From: Utricularia gibba
Lineage: Eukaryota; Streptophyta; Magnoliopsida; Lamiales; Lentibulariaceae
DNA: 64,000 nucleotides
Direction: 5' to 3'
Assembly (NCBI GenBank): GCA_002189035.1
Contig: NEEC01000018.1
Coordinates: 2,418,001 to 2,482,000, forward strand
Positions 44,891 to 55,100 of this stretch are shown in pieces. Position 1 is the stretch's first letter, and each line of letters opens with the position of its first letter. A model generated the notes under the pieces. The model searched no databases. It had not been told where the DNA came from and saw nothing but the letters and a program-made list of their open reading frames with translations. The translations under genes were made by a program, and so were the position numbers.

Positions 44891-45076
44891 TTTAGTTCAG
44901 TTATAGTTTGATTATTCTTGAAGTATGAGCAAAAACTGGAGATGAAGAAGCTTTGTTCTTGCCATATTTATTTGAAAGAAAGGAAGAAGAGGTTGCAACC
45001 TCAGCTTCCAGCTTTATTCAAAGTGCATTCTTATTGAACCATCTCCTCGATGAAGAAGATGGCCGTTGGGACTCCC

Positions 45077-45532
45077 TCAGACGAGTACCATCTGCATGCG
45101 GCATTCTCTGGTTTGAAGATTGCATGCGCTGGGTAGCTCTCTGGCCCTTTCGTACACCTGCTCTGACTCCCAGGTTCGGCCTCGCCCCCGGTGCTGCTGC
45201 TGTTGAGCTTGGCGGGCGGCTTCTCTGATGGCCTCACACTGGCATTCCTCGTTAACATTTCGCAGCTCCTGGCAGCAGTTCATCATCTCTTCCTGCATTC
45301 CCTCCTGACCTCGCCTTATCAATTCAATGAAGCGCCCTCTCTGTGAGAGGTACCTTTCGCAGGAGTCGAATCGCATCCCCTCAATCTCCCGTCGGCAATG
45401 CTGCCCCCCTCTTCCCATGACGTCATCGAAAGAGTTTGTGGTTACCACGGTGGTGTACGTGGAGGCGGTGGTCACAGCCACCAGGAGAGCCATCCCTATC
45501 AAGAGACCCGCGGCTGCCTTGTTAGCGATCAT
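45077..45532 (-). CDS. 2S albumin seed storage protein
   Basis: An intronless gene of 151 residues. A signal peptide covers about the first 24 residues (ANKAAAGLLIGMALLVAVTT), followed by a short propeptide. The small subunit contains CRREIEGMRFDSCERYL, and the large subunit contains MMNCCQELRNVNEECQCEAI and CNLQTREC. The eight-Cys pattern C...C...CC...CxC...C...C is complete. The Gln/Arg-rich loop (AQQQQHRGRGR) lies where the family has its hypervariable region. The protein is processed in protein storage vacuoles and stores nitrogen and sulfur in seeds; family members are common food allergens. Upstream are a TATA box (45591-45600) and an RY element (45691-45698), consistent with seed-specific expression. 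Confidence 0.93.
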   Translation of the reverse strand: MIANKAAAGLLIGMALLVAVTTASTYTTVVTTNSFDDVMGRGGQHCRREIEGMRFDSCERYLSQRGRFIELIRRGQEGMQEEMMNCCQELRNVNEECQCEAIREAARQAQQQQHRGRGRTWESEQVYERARELPSACNLQTRECRMQMVLV

Positions 45533-45590
45533 TTCTGCTTCTGCTACTGGTGGGTGTGGTGGAGATAGAGTTGAAGAGTAGTGAGTGGTC

Positions 45591-45600
45591 TTTTTTATAG
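45591..45600 (-). promoter_or_regulatory. TATA box of the 2S albumin gene
   Basis: Reads ctataaaaaa on the minus strand, about 60 bases before the start codon. Confidence 0.65.
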
Positions 45601-45690
45601 ACACTGCATGGGATTTACGTGTTGAGTGCAAGGAGATTAGGTGGACGGAAACACCTGAGAAATGCATTTCAGCCCTCCACATATACGCCT

Positions 45691-45698
45691 GCATGCAT
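45691..45698. promoter_or_regulatory. RY element (CATGCA core) upstream of the 2S albumin gene
   Basis: gcatgcat contains the RY core recognised by B3 factors such as ABI3/FUS3 in seed storage promoters. It lies about 95 bases upstream of the TATA box, the expected zone. Confidence 0.55.
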
Positions 45699-46061
45699 CC
45701 ACCCACTTTCCCTTCATCCCGGCCCCGGGGACGACATATGCACAAGGAAGGTGATACCTCCGAGGCTTCAAAATCCCAGTGAGTATGAATTGGATTGTTA
45801 AAGAAAATGAAACATTTTGAGCCGTTATAATTCACATTGCGGCCCATTGGATTGTTGATCCAGTGTTTCTGGGCTGGACAACTAGCATCTATTTTCCAAG
45901 GGCAAAAAAAGGAAAAACTCGAGTACGCAGGGGCAGGGCGCTCGAACTAGAAGCCAGCAACGGCATTACCTGTCCGATTTGGATCCACTTGAGTTTTAAG
46001 ATCGGAAGGTTAAATATGCTTCAACACCACCGCCCTCGTAGCACTCCTGATTAGGGACACC

Positions 46062-48125
46062 ATGTCTCGGATTTTTAACTCTTACCCTGCTTCAATTTTC
46101 CAGTTACCCTCAACACGCCGGCAATGGAAACGGACAGGGAGCGACCGGGTTTTCTTCGCGTCAACCAATGCTTCCGATTCGCTGCCTTCGATATCGCCAC
46201 CACCTAATTTCAGGGCTCCCGAACCGAAGCCCTTTTCCGTACGTCCAGATAAGATTCTGGACATCATTGGTTCTTCTCTTCCTTTGATTCTTAGACTTGG
46301 CACCGGTGCTCTCGTCTCCGGGTACCTGATTTTCTTTCTATTCACCCCCTTTTAGGATGCCGTGTGTTTCAACGCCCTTTTCATGAGCTTTTGATATATT
46401 GTTCTTTCACTTCTCATTGCAGATATTCCGTTCAGATAGTTCCAGCAAATGAGATTCCATCAGATCAGTATGCTACGGGGTTTGCTGGTAAGTTTTCGTG
46501 GTGTGTTTCTTTTGTAGTTACAAACGTGTTGCAGTGCCTTTTTGGCTTTCCCTTGTTACTGAAGAGCATTTACTGTTCTTGATTAAGAGTTTTTTTTTTT
46601 TACTCAGGTTTTAAGTTTAAGGAAACTTCCAAAATTGGATCTCGATCAGAGAAGCCAATTGAGATATACGAGTTCGAAGGGTACTACTACATATACTTCA
46701 GATCCTCGGTTTTCAAGTTCATGCTAATTGCTCTAATACGGAATTCTGGACTATTATTTAGAAATATTAGGCTGTTTTTTTCTCTGTTGCTTGAGTGTAA
46801 GCTTACATCACATTTTTCTTTTTATGTGCTGATTGGATGGAATGCCATGGGATTTATTCAGCTGCCCATTTTGTCGCAAGGTAAGCTTTGATACGTCGAT
46901 TTCTAGTGATGGGTGGAAGGTCTTTTACCGTGGAAAGTTGTAACTAAATGTAACAGGTTCGGGAAATTGTTGCTTTCTTGGATCTTGACGTGTTGTATTA
47001 TCCTTGTCCTAAAAATGGTCCAAACTTCCGTCCCAAGGTTCTTGAAATGGGTGGAAAACAGCAGTTCCCTTACATGGTTAGGCAGTTCATACCTCAATAC
47101 GCCATGTCTTCCAGTGGAGAAGTCACGCTCACCCTATCCTGTTCTTCGTTCGCTTTGCTGCCTTAGGTTGATCCAAACACAGGAGTTTCTATGTACGAGT
47201 CTGATGACATAATAAGATACTTGGCTGGCAAATATGGTATGCTGTTTCTTTGTGATTGAGACTTGTGGTTCAGCCTAGTTTTACCTGTCGGCATGGTGAT
47301 CTGATAACTTTGTCGTTGCTTGCTCTTGCCCCTAGTGATTTGATTTATTTTAATTGTTCAGGTGATGGTAATATCCCATTCATGTTATCTCTCGGCCTTC
47401 TAACCGTGAGTGTCGTCATCCTTCAAATATGATTGGATTCCTGTATCTTGGAGTATCTATGATGCTCATGATTTCCAATTTCCATTCCCACGTGCATTGT
47501 TTGGTAGACTTTGACAGCAGGTTTTGCGATGATCGGCCGAATGGGAAAGGTAATTTGTTCGTTCTCCCCATGTTCATCACTACTTTTCAGAAGTTCTCAT
47601 AATGTGCTGGGGAGTACTATTTCAGGGTTCTTCCTACACTTCATCAAAGTTGCCACCAAAACCCCTTGTGATTTGGGCATACGAGGTTACATACACTCTT
47701 CCTCGTGCTTGCTCAAACGGCATGTATGTGTTGATTGACTTGTGTTGTTGCGTGGAGTTCAGGCGTCGCCATTCTGCAAAGTTGTGAGAGAATCCCTCGT
47801 GGAGTTGGAAATTCCTCACATACTTCACAGGTAACTCAGACCCGATCGGCAACCCCATTCCGTTGAGTAATCATCTCAACTTTGCAATCCCTGCGTCTTC
47901 AGCTGCGCCCGTGGGAGTCCGAAGCGGCAAGTGCTGTACGAGAAAGTGGGACACTTTCAGGTACGCGGGCTTTATTTCGTTCATCACGGCTATAAGAGTG
48001 AGGAGAAGACCTATGAATCCATAAAATTTTCGCAGGTTCCTTTTCTGGACGATCCAAACACTGGAATTCAAATGTTTGAGAGTGCTGAAATTGTGGAGTA
48101 CTTGAAGGCAACCTATGCTGTATGA
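46062..48125 (+). CDS. Plastid-type protein with two thioredoxin-fold (GST N-terminal) domains
   Basis: Twelve short exons: 46062-46321, 46423-46487, 46608-46680, 46862-46880, 46957-47076, 47167-47236, 47362-47405, 47508-47549, 47626-47685, 47763-47830, 47903-47960 and 48036-48125. They join without a break to 322 residues. A probable transit peptide is followed by a first glutaredoxin-like/GST-N domain (IEIYEFEGCPFCRKVREIV ... VDPNTGVSMYESDDIIRYL). After a hydrophobic linker comes a second copy (EASPFCKVVRESLVELEIP ... DPNTGIQMFESAEIVEYL). It matches the uncharacterised plant thioredoxin-family proteins related to At5g03880/At4g10000. Only the first domain keeps a CxxC pair; the second has SPFC. 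Exon 4 is a 19-base microexon that encodes the CPFCRK motif. Substrate unknown; plastid redox role inferred. Confidence 0.88.
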
Positions 48126-48789
48126 AGCGCCGTTGGTGGAGCATGTAACAGAATAAATGTATCTATCTGTTGGTGCATTCTATGGAAACACACACTACAC
48201 CGTCGCAAATCTCGATACCTGGGCTGCCACTAGTACTACTGCTACGACTACTACTTGCTACCAGGAAAGGAAAATAATGGGCCGTGGGGCATGGTGGTGG
48301 ATGACAATGTATTTATGGCGAGAACGATCTGTCGCCAGCCTTGTTTCAGCCCGCCCAAAACAAGCTTCTGTTTAGCCTGCACTGGCCATAAAAGGTAAAC
48401 CTGGATTACTATTACCTGGGCTGGCTTGGATGCGGTGGCGACTGCGCTCCTGCACCAGAATTTCATTCTCGTAAAACCTGGGCTGCCCAAAGCCACCCAA
48501 AACGTAATAAATTGACACAAGGAAGGGATTCAGATTCAGTTACGACGTGGCGGGCAATGAGTGGGGCATGACATTGAATAATTTAAAATACGGAGGACAC
48601 ACGTGGTTTGTAAATTGGAAGTAGCAAAACAGGAAAAAATTCATCCACCCCCAGCGCAGCGCAGCGCACCCCAGCCCCAGCCCCAATCAATGCTTCTTCC
48701 CTTTCCTTCGTAGCCTATCCATCAATCTGATCCCATCCCTTTTTCCGCCGAGAAGAGAAACTGCGTTGATTTTGGCGGTTCCCTCAATT
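48126..48789. other. Intergenic region and F-box leader
   Basis: No gene was recognised. Short gcgca and cccag tandem motifs occur near 48652-48684 in the F-box gene leader. Confidence 0.45.
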
Positions 48790-50468
48790 ATGGTTGGCAG
48801 GAGGAGGAAGAAGTTGAAATCGTGAGTCTTTTTTTTTTTTTTTTTTTTTTTCTCAAATCCCCATCTTCAATTTCTTATCTTTTCCTTTAGTCCGAATGTT
48901 TTTTCTTCCGCTGCCCAACTCCCTTTTCGTCTAGGCGGTGTTCCTCTTTGTATTTTTCATCTTTGATTCTGAAGAGCTGTTATACTATATTCCGATGTCG
49001 TTACATTAGAGAATCTGGTAAGAATGAGGCTAGCAGTCTCTTTCGTACTTAGGCTAGCCTTGGGATTCAGCTTGTTTAGCTACATCTTTTAGTATAAAAA
49101 TTGGTTTTTTTTTTTTTTTTGGGTATCATAGTGGTTTTCTGTCTTACAATCAAGTTTCAGGAAGGTTTCTTTACTAAGTTGAAACTTGCACGCACGTTAT
49201 TTTGCTCTTTTATTATGTTTCACGGAACGGTAGTTTAGGATCATAACCGCTTCCTAGCGAACATGTTATACAGTCTTCGTGGTTGGATACTGTATTTCCG
49301 AGTTTGGCAACGCGATCACTTTGATAGCCTTTTACGGCATTGAAAAAATTTTGACCTTTTGCAATTTTTGGACTGTAGTTTGGCTGAAACTATCACCGAT
49401 GACAGAACCCTTTCAAGAGCTGCACCACATGGAACACAAACACAGTTTGAACTACCAACTGAGCTTTTAGAGTTGATAATTTCTCGGTTGACCTTGAGAG
49501 ACAATATCCGTGCTTCTGTCGTGTGCAAAAGATGGCTGGATGTTGCATCCTCTGTCCGAGTAGCAAATAAGCCTCCATGGCTGATGTTTTTCCCAAAATT
49601 TGGAAACTTATACGAACTCTATGATCCTTCTCAGCGGAAAACATACTGGCTTGAGTTGCCTGAGCTACAAGGTTGCAGGATTTGTTATGCCAGGGATGGT
49701 TGGTTGCTATTGTACAGGCCCAGAACTCTCAGTGTATTCTTCTTTTGCCCCTACACTCGGGAGCTACTTGATTTACCTAGCCTGGAACTAACATATCAAA
49801 TAGTTGCTTTCTCTGCTGCTCCAACATCTGATAGCTGCATCATTTTCACGGTGAAGCATGTAAGCCCTACTGTGGTTGCAGTTAGCACTTGTCATCCTGG
49901 GGCAAATGCATGGAATACCAACAATTACCAAAGTCGTCTCCCGTTTGTCAGTAGCATTTGGAACAAACTTGTTTTCTGTAATGGTCTCTTCTATTGTTTG
50001 AGTTTGACTGGTTGGCTGGGAGTTTATGATCAGGACAAGAGTTCGTGGACTGTACAATCCGTGCCTCCTCCGAAGTGTCCGGAGAATTTCTTTGTCAAGA
50101 ATTGGTGGAAAGGAAAATTCATGGCAGAGTACAATGGTGAAATTTTTGTCGTGTACACATGCTCTGCTGTAAACCCTGTCATATATAAGCTGGACCAGAA
50201 AAACAAACTCTGGGTGGAGTTGGAGACGTTGGATGGTATGACTCTTTTTGCAAATTTTTTGACTTCCCATGCCAGGACAGATCTTCTTGGATCCATGAGA
50301 AACAATGTGTTCTTCTCTAAGGTCCGTTTCTATGGAAAACGTTGTGTTTCATACTCCGTAGACAATGGGAGATATTATCCAAGAAAGCAGTGCTACGACT
50401 GGGGAGACCAAGATCCTTTTGGAAGCGTCTGGGTTGAACCACCGGATGACTTGTCCATTTTTCTTTAA
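48790..50468 (+). CDS. F-box protein with DUF295/kelch-like C-terminal domain (At1g57790-like)
   Basis: Two exons, 48790-48821 (encoding MVGRRRKKLK plus two bases) and 49379-50468, give 373 residues. The small basic first exon and the phase fit the start of At1g57790 (MAGRGRKK...). The F-box lies at about residues 33-72 (ELPTELLELIISRLTLRDNI, then VVCKRWLDVA). The C-terminal beta-propeller-like DUF295 region follows, with RKTYWLELPEL, DGWLLLYRPRTLSVFFFCPY, VSPTVVAVSTCHPGA, FCNGLFYCLSLTGWLGVYD and QDPFGSVWVEPP. In SCF E3 complexes the F-box binds SKP1 and the C-terminal domain a target, unknown here. A shorter start within exon 2 is possible but would lose the conserved N-terminus. Confidence 0.88.
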
Positions 50469-50735
50469 GGAATTTGTTGTGATGATGGTGATGGAAGTTG
50501 ATTTCTTAGCATCGATCAGACCTATGTAATGCTCGGCCAACATGTATGCTGCAGAGGACAGGATGACCTTTCTTGATAGACTGTTTGCTCTTGCTTATCC
50601 AGGTTTACTTTCTTCAAAAGCAGCTTATCTTAGTAGTATTACGGTCTCAATTTGTTCATTTCTCATCGTGTAACATTCTAGTTAGTATTATAATTACAAT
50701 CATCTGAGAAAAACCTGGAATTTGTCCAGGCAATA

Positions 50736-50881
50736 TCAAGGAAGCGTTAGCCTCATTACTTGATTTGGCAGTGGCACTGACAACTGTGCTGCTCATTGTT
50801 GTGAGGGATCTTTGAAAACCTCAAGCTAAATAACAATTTTGATGTCAAGGAAGCGTTAGCCTCCTTACTTCATTTGGCAGT
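50736..50881 (+). repeat. Spaced direct repeat (37 bases, 2 mismatches)
   Basis: tcaaggaagcgttagcctc and the following ttactt(g/c)atttggcagt occur at 50736-50772 and 50845-50881, 109 bases apart. Both copies can be read as KEALASLL(D/H)LAV in the same frame sense. Confidence 0.75.
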
Positions 50882-51053
50882 AAGTAACAAGAATAGCTGG
50901 ATGCTAAATGTGTGTGAAACTGTAGATAGGAATCGTTTGCGGACTAAGCGAATAAGGACGTCTGTTTCTTCTAATCTTGATGCTCCTCCAACCGAGCTAC
51001 GTGGGTCACCTGATGCAGCTATCTATCGTAATGATGTCTCAAATTGCGGTTGA
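50805..51053 (+). other. Unidentified open frame, possible exon or gene fragment
   Basis: An 82-codon frame open from 50805 to a TGA at 51051, with no early ATG. It reads KEALASLLHLAVSNKNSWML, then a basic stretch (RNRLRTKRIRTSV) and SPDAAIYRNDVSNCG. Its composition looks protein-like, but I recognise no family and no flanking splice partner. It starts with the second copy of the 37-base repeat. It may be the tail of a transposed gene or an unannotated exon. Confidence 0.3.
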
Positions 51054-51059
51054 TTATTC

Positions 51060-51764
51060 TCTGCAGGTACAGAGTTGTTCGCTCTTAGTCGCATGTATGT
51101 GATGGTTGGTTTTTAAATGCATGCGCAGTAATCCACTTGTATTCTTTGATACAAAAACATTATTGTATTCAAACCGAGGACACGTTCACTGAAAATTATT
51201 GGACATTTGTTGAAAATGGACTCTCGACTTGGAGGAAGGGTAGGGCAGGGCAGGATGTGTAGGAGAGTCAAACAGAGTAAATTTATTATTGTGAAAACCA
51301 ACCCTTCGATTTTAAATACTAGAAAACATGTTCATTTGAATGAATCAATCAAATTCGTATAAAATAGAATTATAATTTACAAATAGATTCAAAAATTCAC
51401 ATTTCTTCCCCATGATTGGGTAGGATTGTTTAGAATTTCTTTTTTGATTTAATGAGATGTTGTATTGTAAAACAATATTCTTGAAGGGGTGTTTTCCCAA
51501 CCTAAGCCCTTAAGGAAAAAAAAAATGACTTGAAAATTCAATTTTAACGTCTTCTCTTCCACGGTGCGAGGGAACCGGCCTCAAAATACACCAACTAAAA
51601 ACGGCAAGTTATCGACAATTGAACGCCAACGGCTCTATCTCCGACTCAGATTCCCATCCAGGAAAACAAAGGGAATTCCAGCCTCAAATTGATCCTGATG
51701 TCCTTTCTCAAGGTTGTTTATATAGTCTTCATGCCGCATCATTCACCATCAACCTTGTTTGTCA
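51060..51764. other. AT-rich intergenic region and invertase leader
   Basis: 51300-51540 is strongly AT-rich, with no recognised gene. The invertase leader follows from about 51560. Confidence 0.45.
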
Positions 51765-53958
51765 ATGGAGCATTCAAAGGGAATTCTTGTCTGGGATTTG
51801 CAGATACTTTTCTTGTTTTCTTGTGTAGTTCTGGTCATCATCAATGGAGCCGAAGCGTCACATAAGGTTTATCCCCATTTACAGTCAGTCCTGACGGTAA
51901 ATGTCTTGGAAGATCACCGAACTGGCTTCCATTTTCAACCCCAAAAGCACTGGATCAACGGTAAATATAATCCAAACTATGCTACTTTTTTAGTGTTTCA
52001 TTATTTGCGGGCGATGACATATGTTTCATCCGTTTCATGTGCTGGATGCATGAACCAATCTGTTCCCTGACAGATCCAAATGGTAAGAAAAAAAAAAAAA
52101 ACTGCATCTTTATCTTAATCTTCATGTTCTCGGGAGAAACTGTATCATCAAATTTTTGTATTCAGGACCGATGTATTTCAATGGATTCTATCATATTTTC
52201 TACCAGTACAATCCCAAGGGAGCAGTGTGGGGCAACATAGTCTGGGCGCACTCTGTTTCCAAGGATTTGATTAACTGGAAAAAATTGGAACCTGCAATTT
52301 ATCCATCCGAGCCCTACGACAAATATGGTTGCTGGTCGGGTTCTGCCACCGTACTCCCGGGAAACAAGCCGGTTATCCTTTACACAGGAGTGGTGGATGA
52401 GAATAATACCCAGGTCCAAGACTACGCTGTTCCAGCCAACATTTCAGACCCATATCTCCGAGAATGGGTGAAGCCAGATGACAACCCTTTGATTGTAGCG
52501 GATGTATCCGTCAACAAGACTTCATTTCGTGATCCGACCACCGGTTGGAAGGGAGCCGATGGCCAGTGGCGGATTCTCGTGGGAGGCCTAAACGAGGATA
52601 CCGGTGTTGCGTTGTTGTTCAAGAGTAAGGATTTTTTCAAGTGGGAAAAGGTGGATCATCCGCTTCATTCCGTAGCTGGGACAGGAAATTGGGAATGCCC
52701 TGATTTTTTTCCTCTGAGAATCGGTGCAAGTACAGCGCCGGACACTGACTCGACTTACGGCCCGGATGTGAAATATGTTTTCAAGGTGAGTTTGGACGCT
52801 ACGAGGTACGAGTACTACACCTTAGGGCATTATGATGCCGAGAAAGACCTGTTTGTTCCCGACAAGGATATGGTTGAAGGGTGGAAAGGATTGAGATTAG
52901 ACTATGGAAACTTCTACGCTTCAAAATCTTTCTTTGATCCCATAAAAAAGAGAAGGATTTTCTGGGATGGGCCAATGAATCCGATACAACAGAGGATGAT
53001 GTCAAGAAGGGCTGGGCAGGCATTCAGGTAGTTATCTATTTATTTGTTATTTAACAATAACCAAAATGTCCAACTCTTTCTTGCTTCCTTTTCAGGTCAT
53101 CCCACGGACAGCGCTGCTGGATTCCAGTGGCAGGCATCTTGTGCAGTGGCCAGTGGAAGAAGTGGAGAGCTTAAGAGGGCATAGAGTGGATTTGAACGGG
53201 AACAAGCTTCTAAAGGGAGAAATGGTAGAAATCACAGGAATAACCGCAGTGCAGGCAGATATTGATGTCACATTCTCTTTTGATAACTTGGACAAAGCTG
53301 AGCCCTTTAATCGTAGTTGGGATAGACAGGACGCAGAACACATTTGCAGCCAACGACGCTCTAATGTTTCTGGTGGTCTAGGACCATTCGGAATTGCTAC
53401 ACTGGCCACAGAGAAGCTTGAAGAATTCACCCCCGTGTTTTTCCGTGTTTTCAAGGATGAGAACAAGCACCTGGTTCTCCTTTGTTCGGATGCGTCAAGG
53501 TTGTGTTATTTACTTTTCCTTTCCCACTCCACTCCCTCTCATCATGAAACACTCGAATGCTCATAATTTTTTCCTTCGCCACCAGGTCTAGTTTGAAGGA
53601 TGGGAAATCGCGCATGAAGGATGGTAAGGATGCGTACAGGCCTTCATTTGGAGGATTCATAGACACCGATTTGAAGGACATGACTCTTTCCCTTCGGAGC
53701 TTGGTAAGGGACGTTGCCGTTTATGTCTGTTGAGATCACAATTTCACCTTACGCATGCGCCCATGTATCCAGATTGACACTTCCGTGGTGGAGAGTTTTG
53801 GAGAAGGAGGGAAAACGGTCATCACATCGCGTGTTTATCCCACTCTAGCCATTTTTGATAAAGCCCGCCTGTATGCCTTCAACAATGGAACTGAGCCCGT
53901 GACTATCAAGCGGCTTAGCGCATGGAGCATGAACAAGCCTCAGAACATGAACCATTGA
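51765..53958 (+). CDS. Cell-wall (acid) invertase, beta-fructofuranosidase, GH32; 1-base frame break in exon 3
   Basis: Six exons: 51765-51960, 52074-52082, 52166-53027, 53096-53499, 53586-53703 and 53773-53958. They give 591 residues after one G is supplied at 52964-52966. A signal peptide (about 1-32) targets the apoplast. Catalytic motifs: WINDPNG (Asp nucleophile), WSGSAT, FRDPTT (transition-state Asp) and WECPDF (acid/base Glu). The Pro in WECPD marks the cell-wall class; vacuolar enzymes have Val. Exon 2 is the 9-base mini-exon (gat-cca-aat core) typical of plant invertases. The enzyme splits sucrose in the wall and drives phloem unloading. As read, the frame fails after KKRRIFW; the corrected frame continues [20 protein letters not shown] into exon 4. 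Confidence 0.93.
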
Positions 53959-54353
53959 GCTAAACCAAAGGGAAAAACATACTAGCCCTCGGACATCATA
54001 CTTCATAGCAGAGCCATGAAGTAGTATTTTGTTGTCGTATGGTAAGAGAAAGAACAACGGTAGGAATAAACCAATTAGGGTCGTATTTCACGTGTATTAC
54101 TGAAAACTAAAGGAATTATTATTTAGTTTATTTACAAAGGCAGTAATATACAATTACAGAATGATAGTCGGTCCTTTGGAAATTGCAATATTTATTATAA
54201 AATTATTAATGAATGAATTCACGTATTCGTAGTTCTCATCAAAATCAATTCAATAAATTAGTTCTGTTTCTCCAAATTGGGAAATGGATGATTTGGTTCC
54301 TTGGGATGTCGACGATAAAGCAGAAGCCGTGGACAATTGTTATCAAACGAAAA
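53959..54353. other. Invertase 3' flank and SPINDLY promoter
   Basis: AT-rich sequence with no recognised gene. Confidence 0.45.
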
Positions 54354-54362
54354 TATAAATAG
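54354..54362 (+). promoter_or_regulatory. TATA box of SPINDLY
   Basis: tataaatag about 85 bases upstream of the block that is repeated at 62375. The copied block does not include this box. Confidence 0.5.
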
Positions 54363-54438
54363 CATGGTCCACCCGTAATATACAGACGAAAACCAGGGGT
54401 CCCTTGTTCGGAGACATCAGACGGAATAGGCCTGAAAG

Positions 54439-54858
54439 ACCACTACCGCCGTTGGTCACGCCGTGTCGTCGCCTTGCAAACGGCTGCGGCATGTGTGTTC
54501 CGCCCTGATGTTTTTTGAAGGATATTCTTGAAACTGATTGAGAGTAAGCTTTGAGTTACCTGTTTTCCTTGCTGGTTGTTTGCTTTATCTCTGTTTGTGT
54601 ATTTCCGTTAATTGTTACTTTCTTCAGTTCGAGGGTTTTTTTATGCGGTTTCTCTTTAGTTTTCACTTCAGATAATTTGAGGAAGATGCTGGTTTGTGTA
54701 AACTGAAGTGGGTGAGCAAGGTTCCAGCAGCTTGTGTTTGCTTTCGTAGTGTTTATTTTCTAGACTCACTCTAGAGCCGGTTTGCACTTTTTTCTTATGC
54801 CGGGATGGGTTTTAGGTGTCTAAAGCTGGCAGTTTGGGTATTAGCACCACTCATGGTT
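54439..54858 (+). repeat. SPINDLY leader block, copy 1 of a 420-base direct repeat
   Basis: This block holds most of the untranslated first exon and the start of the leader intron (probable donor gagagtaagc at about 54540; acceptor tttccttag near 55066). It recurs at 62375-62796 with one substitution (gtcgtc/gtcgtt) and one 2-base indel (actcactct/actcacactct). Confidence 0.9.
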
Positions 54859-55100
54859 AGGGTTATTTTGGTACATGAAAACGTCCTCTGTTAGTGATGC
54901 TCATTTCTCTATGGGATGGAGCTTTTAGTATTCATTTATGTGAATCTGCGCAATCGAGGGAAGTCAACTGACCATAAGAAAAATTGGAAATTTGCCTCCG
55001 TCTGTACTTTCTTCCACATCATCAGAGGTGATGCCTCATGCAAGGTTTTCTTTTTCTTTTCCTTAGGGTCTTATTCTAGAATCTGAGCTTTTTGAGTTGG

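Noticed and set aside
49788-50270. 160-codon minus-strand frame
   Set aside because: It is antisense to the F-box gene, whose sense frame is a full-length family match.
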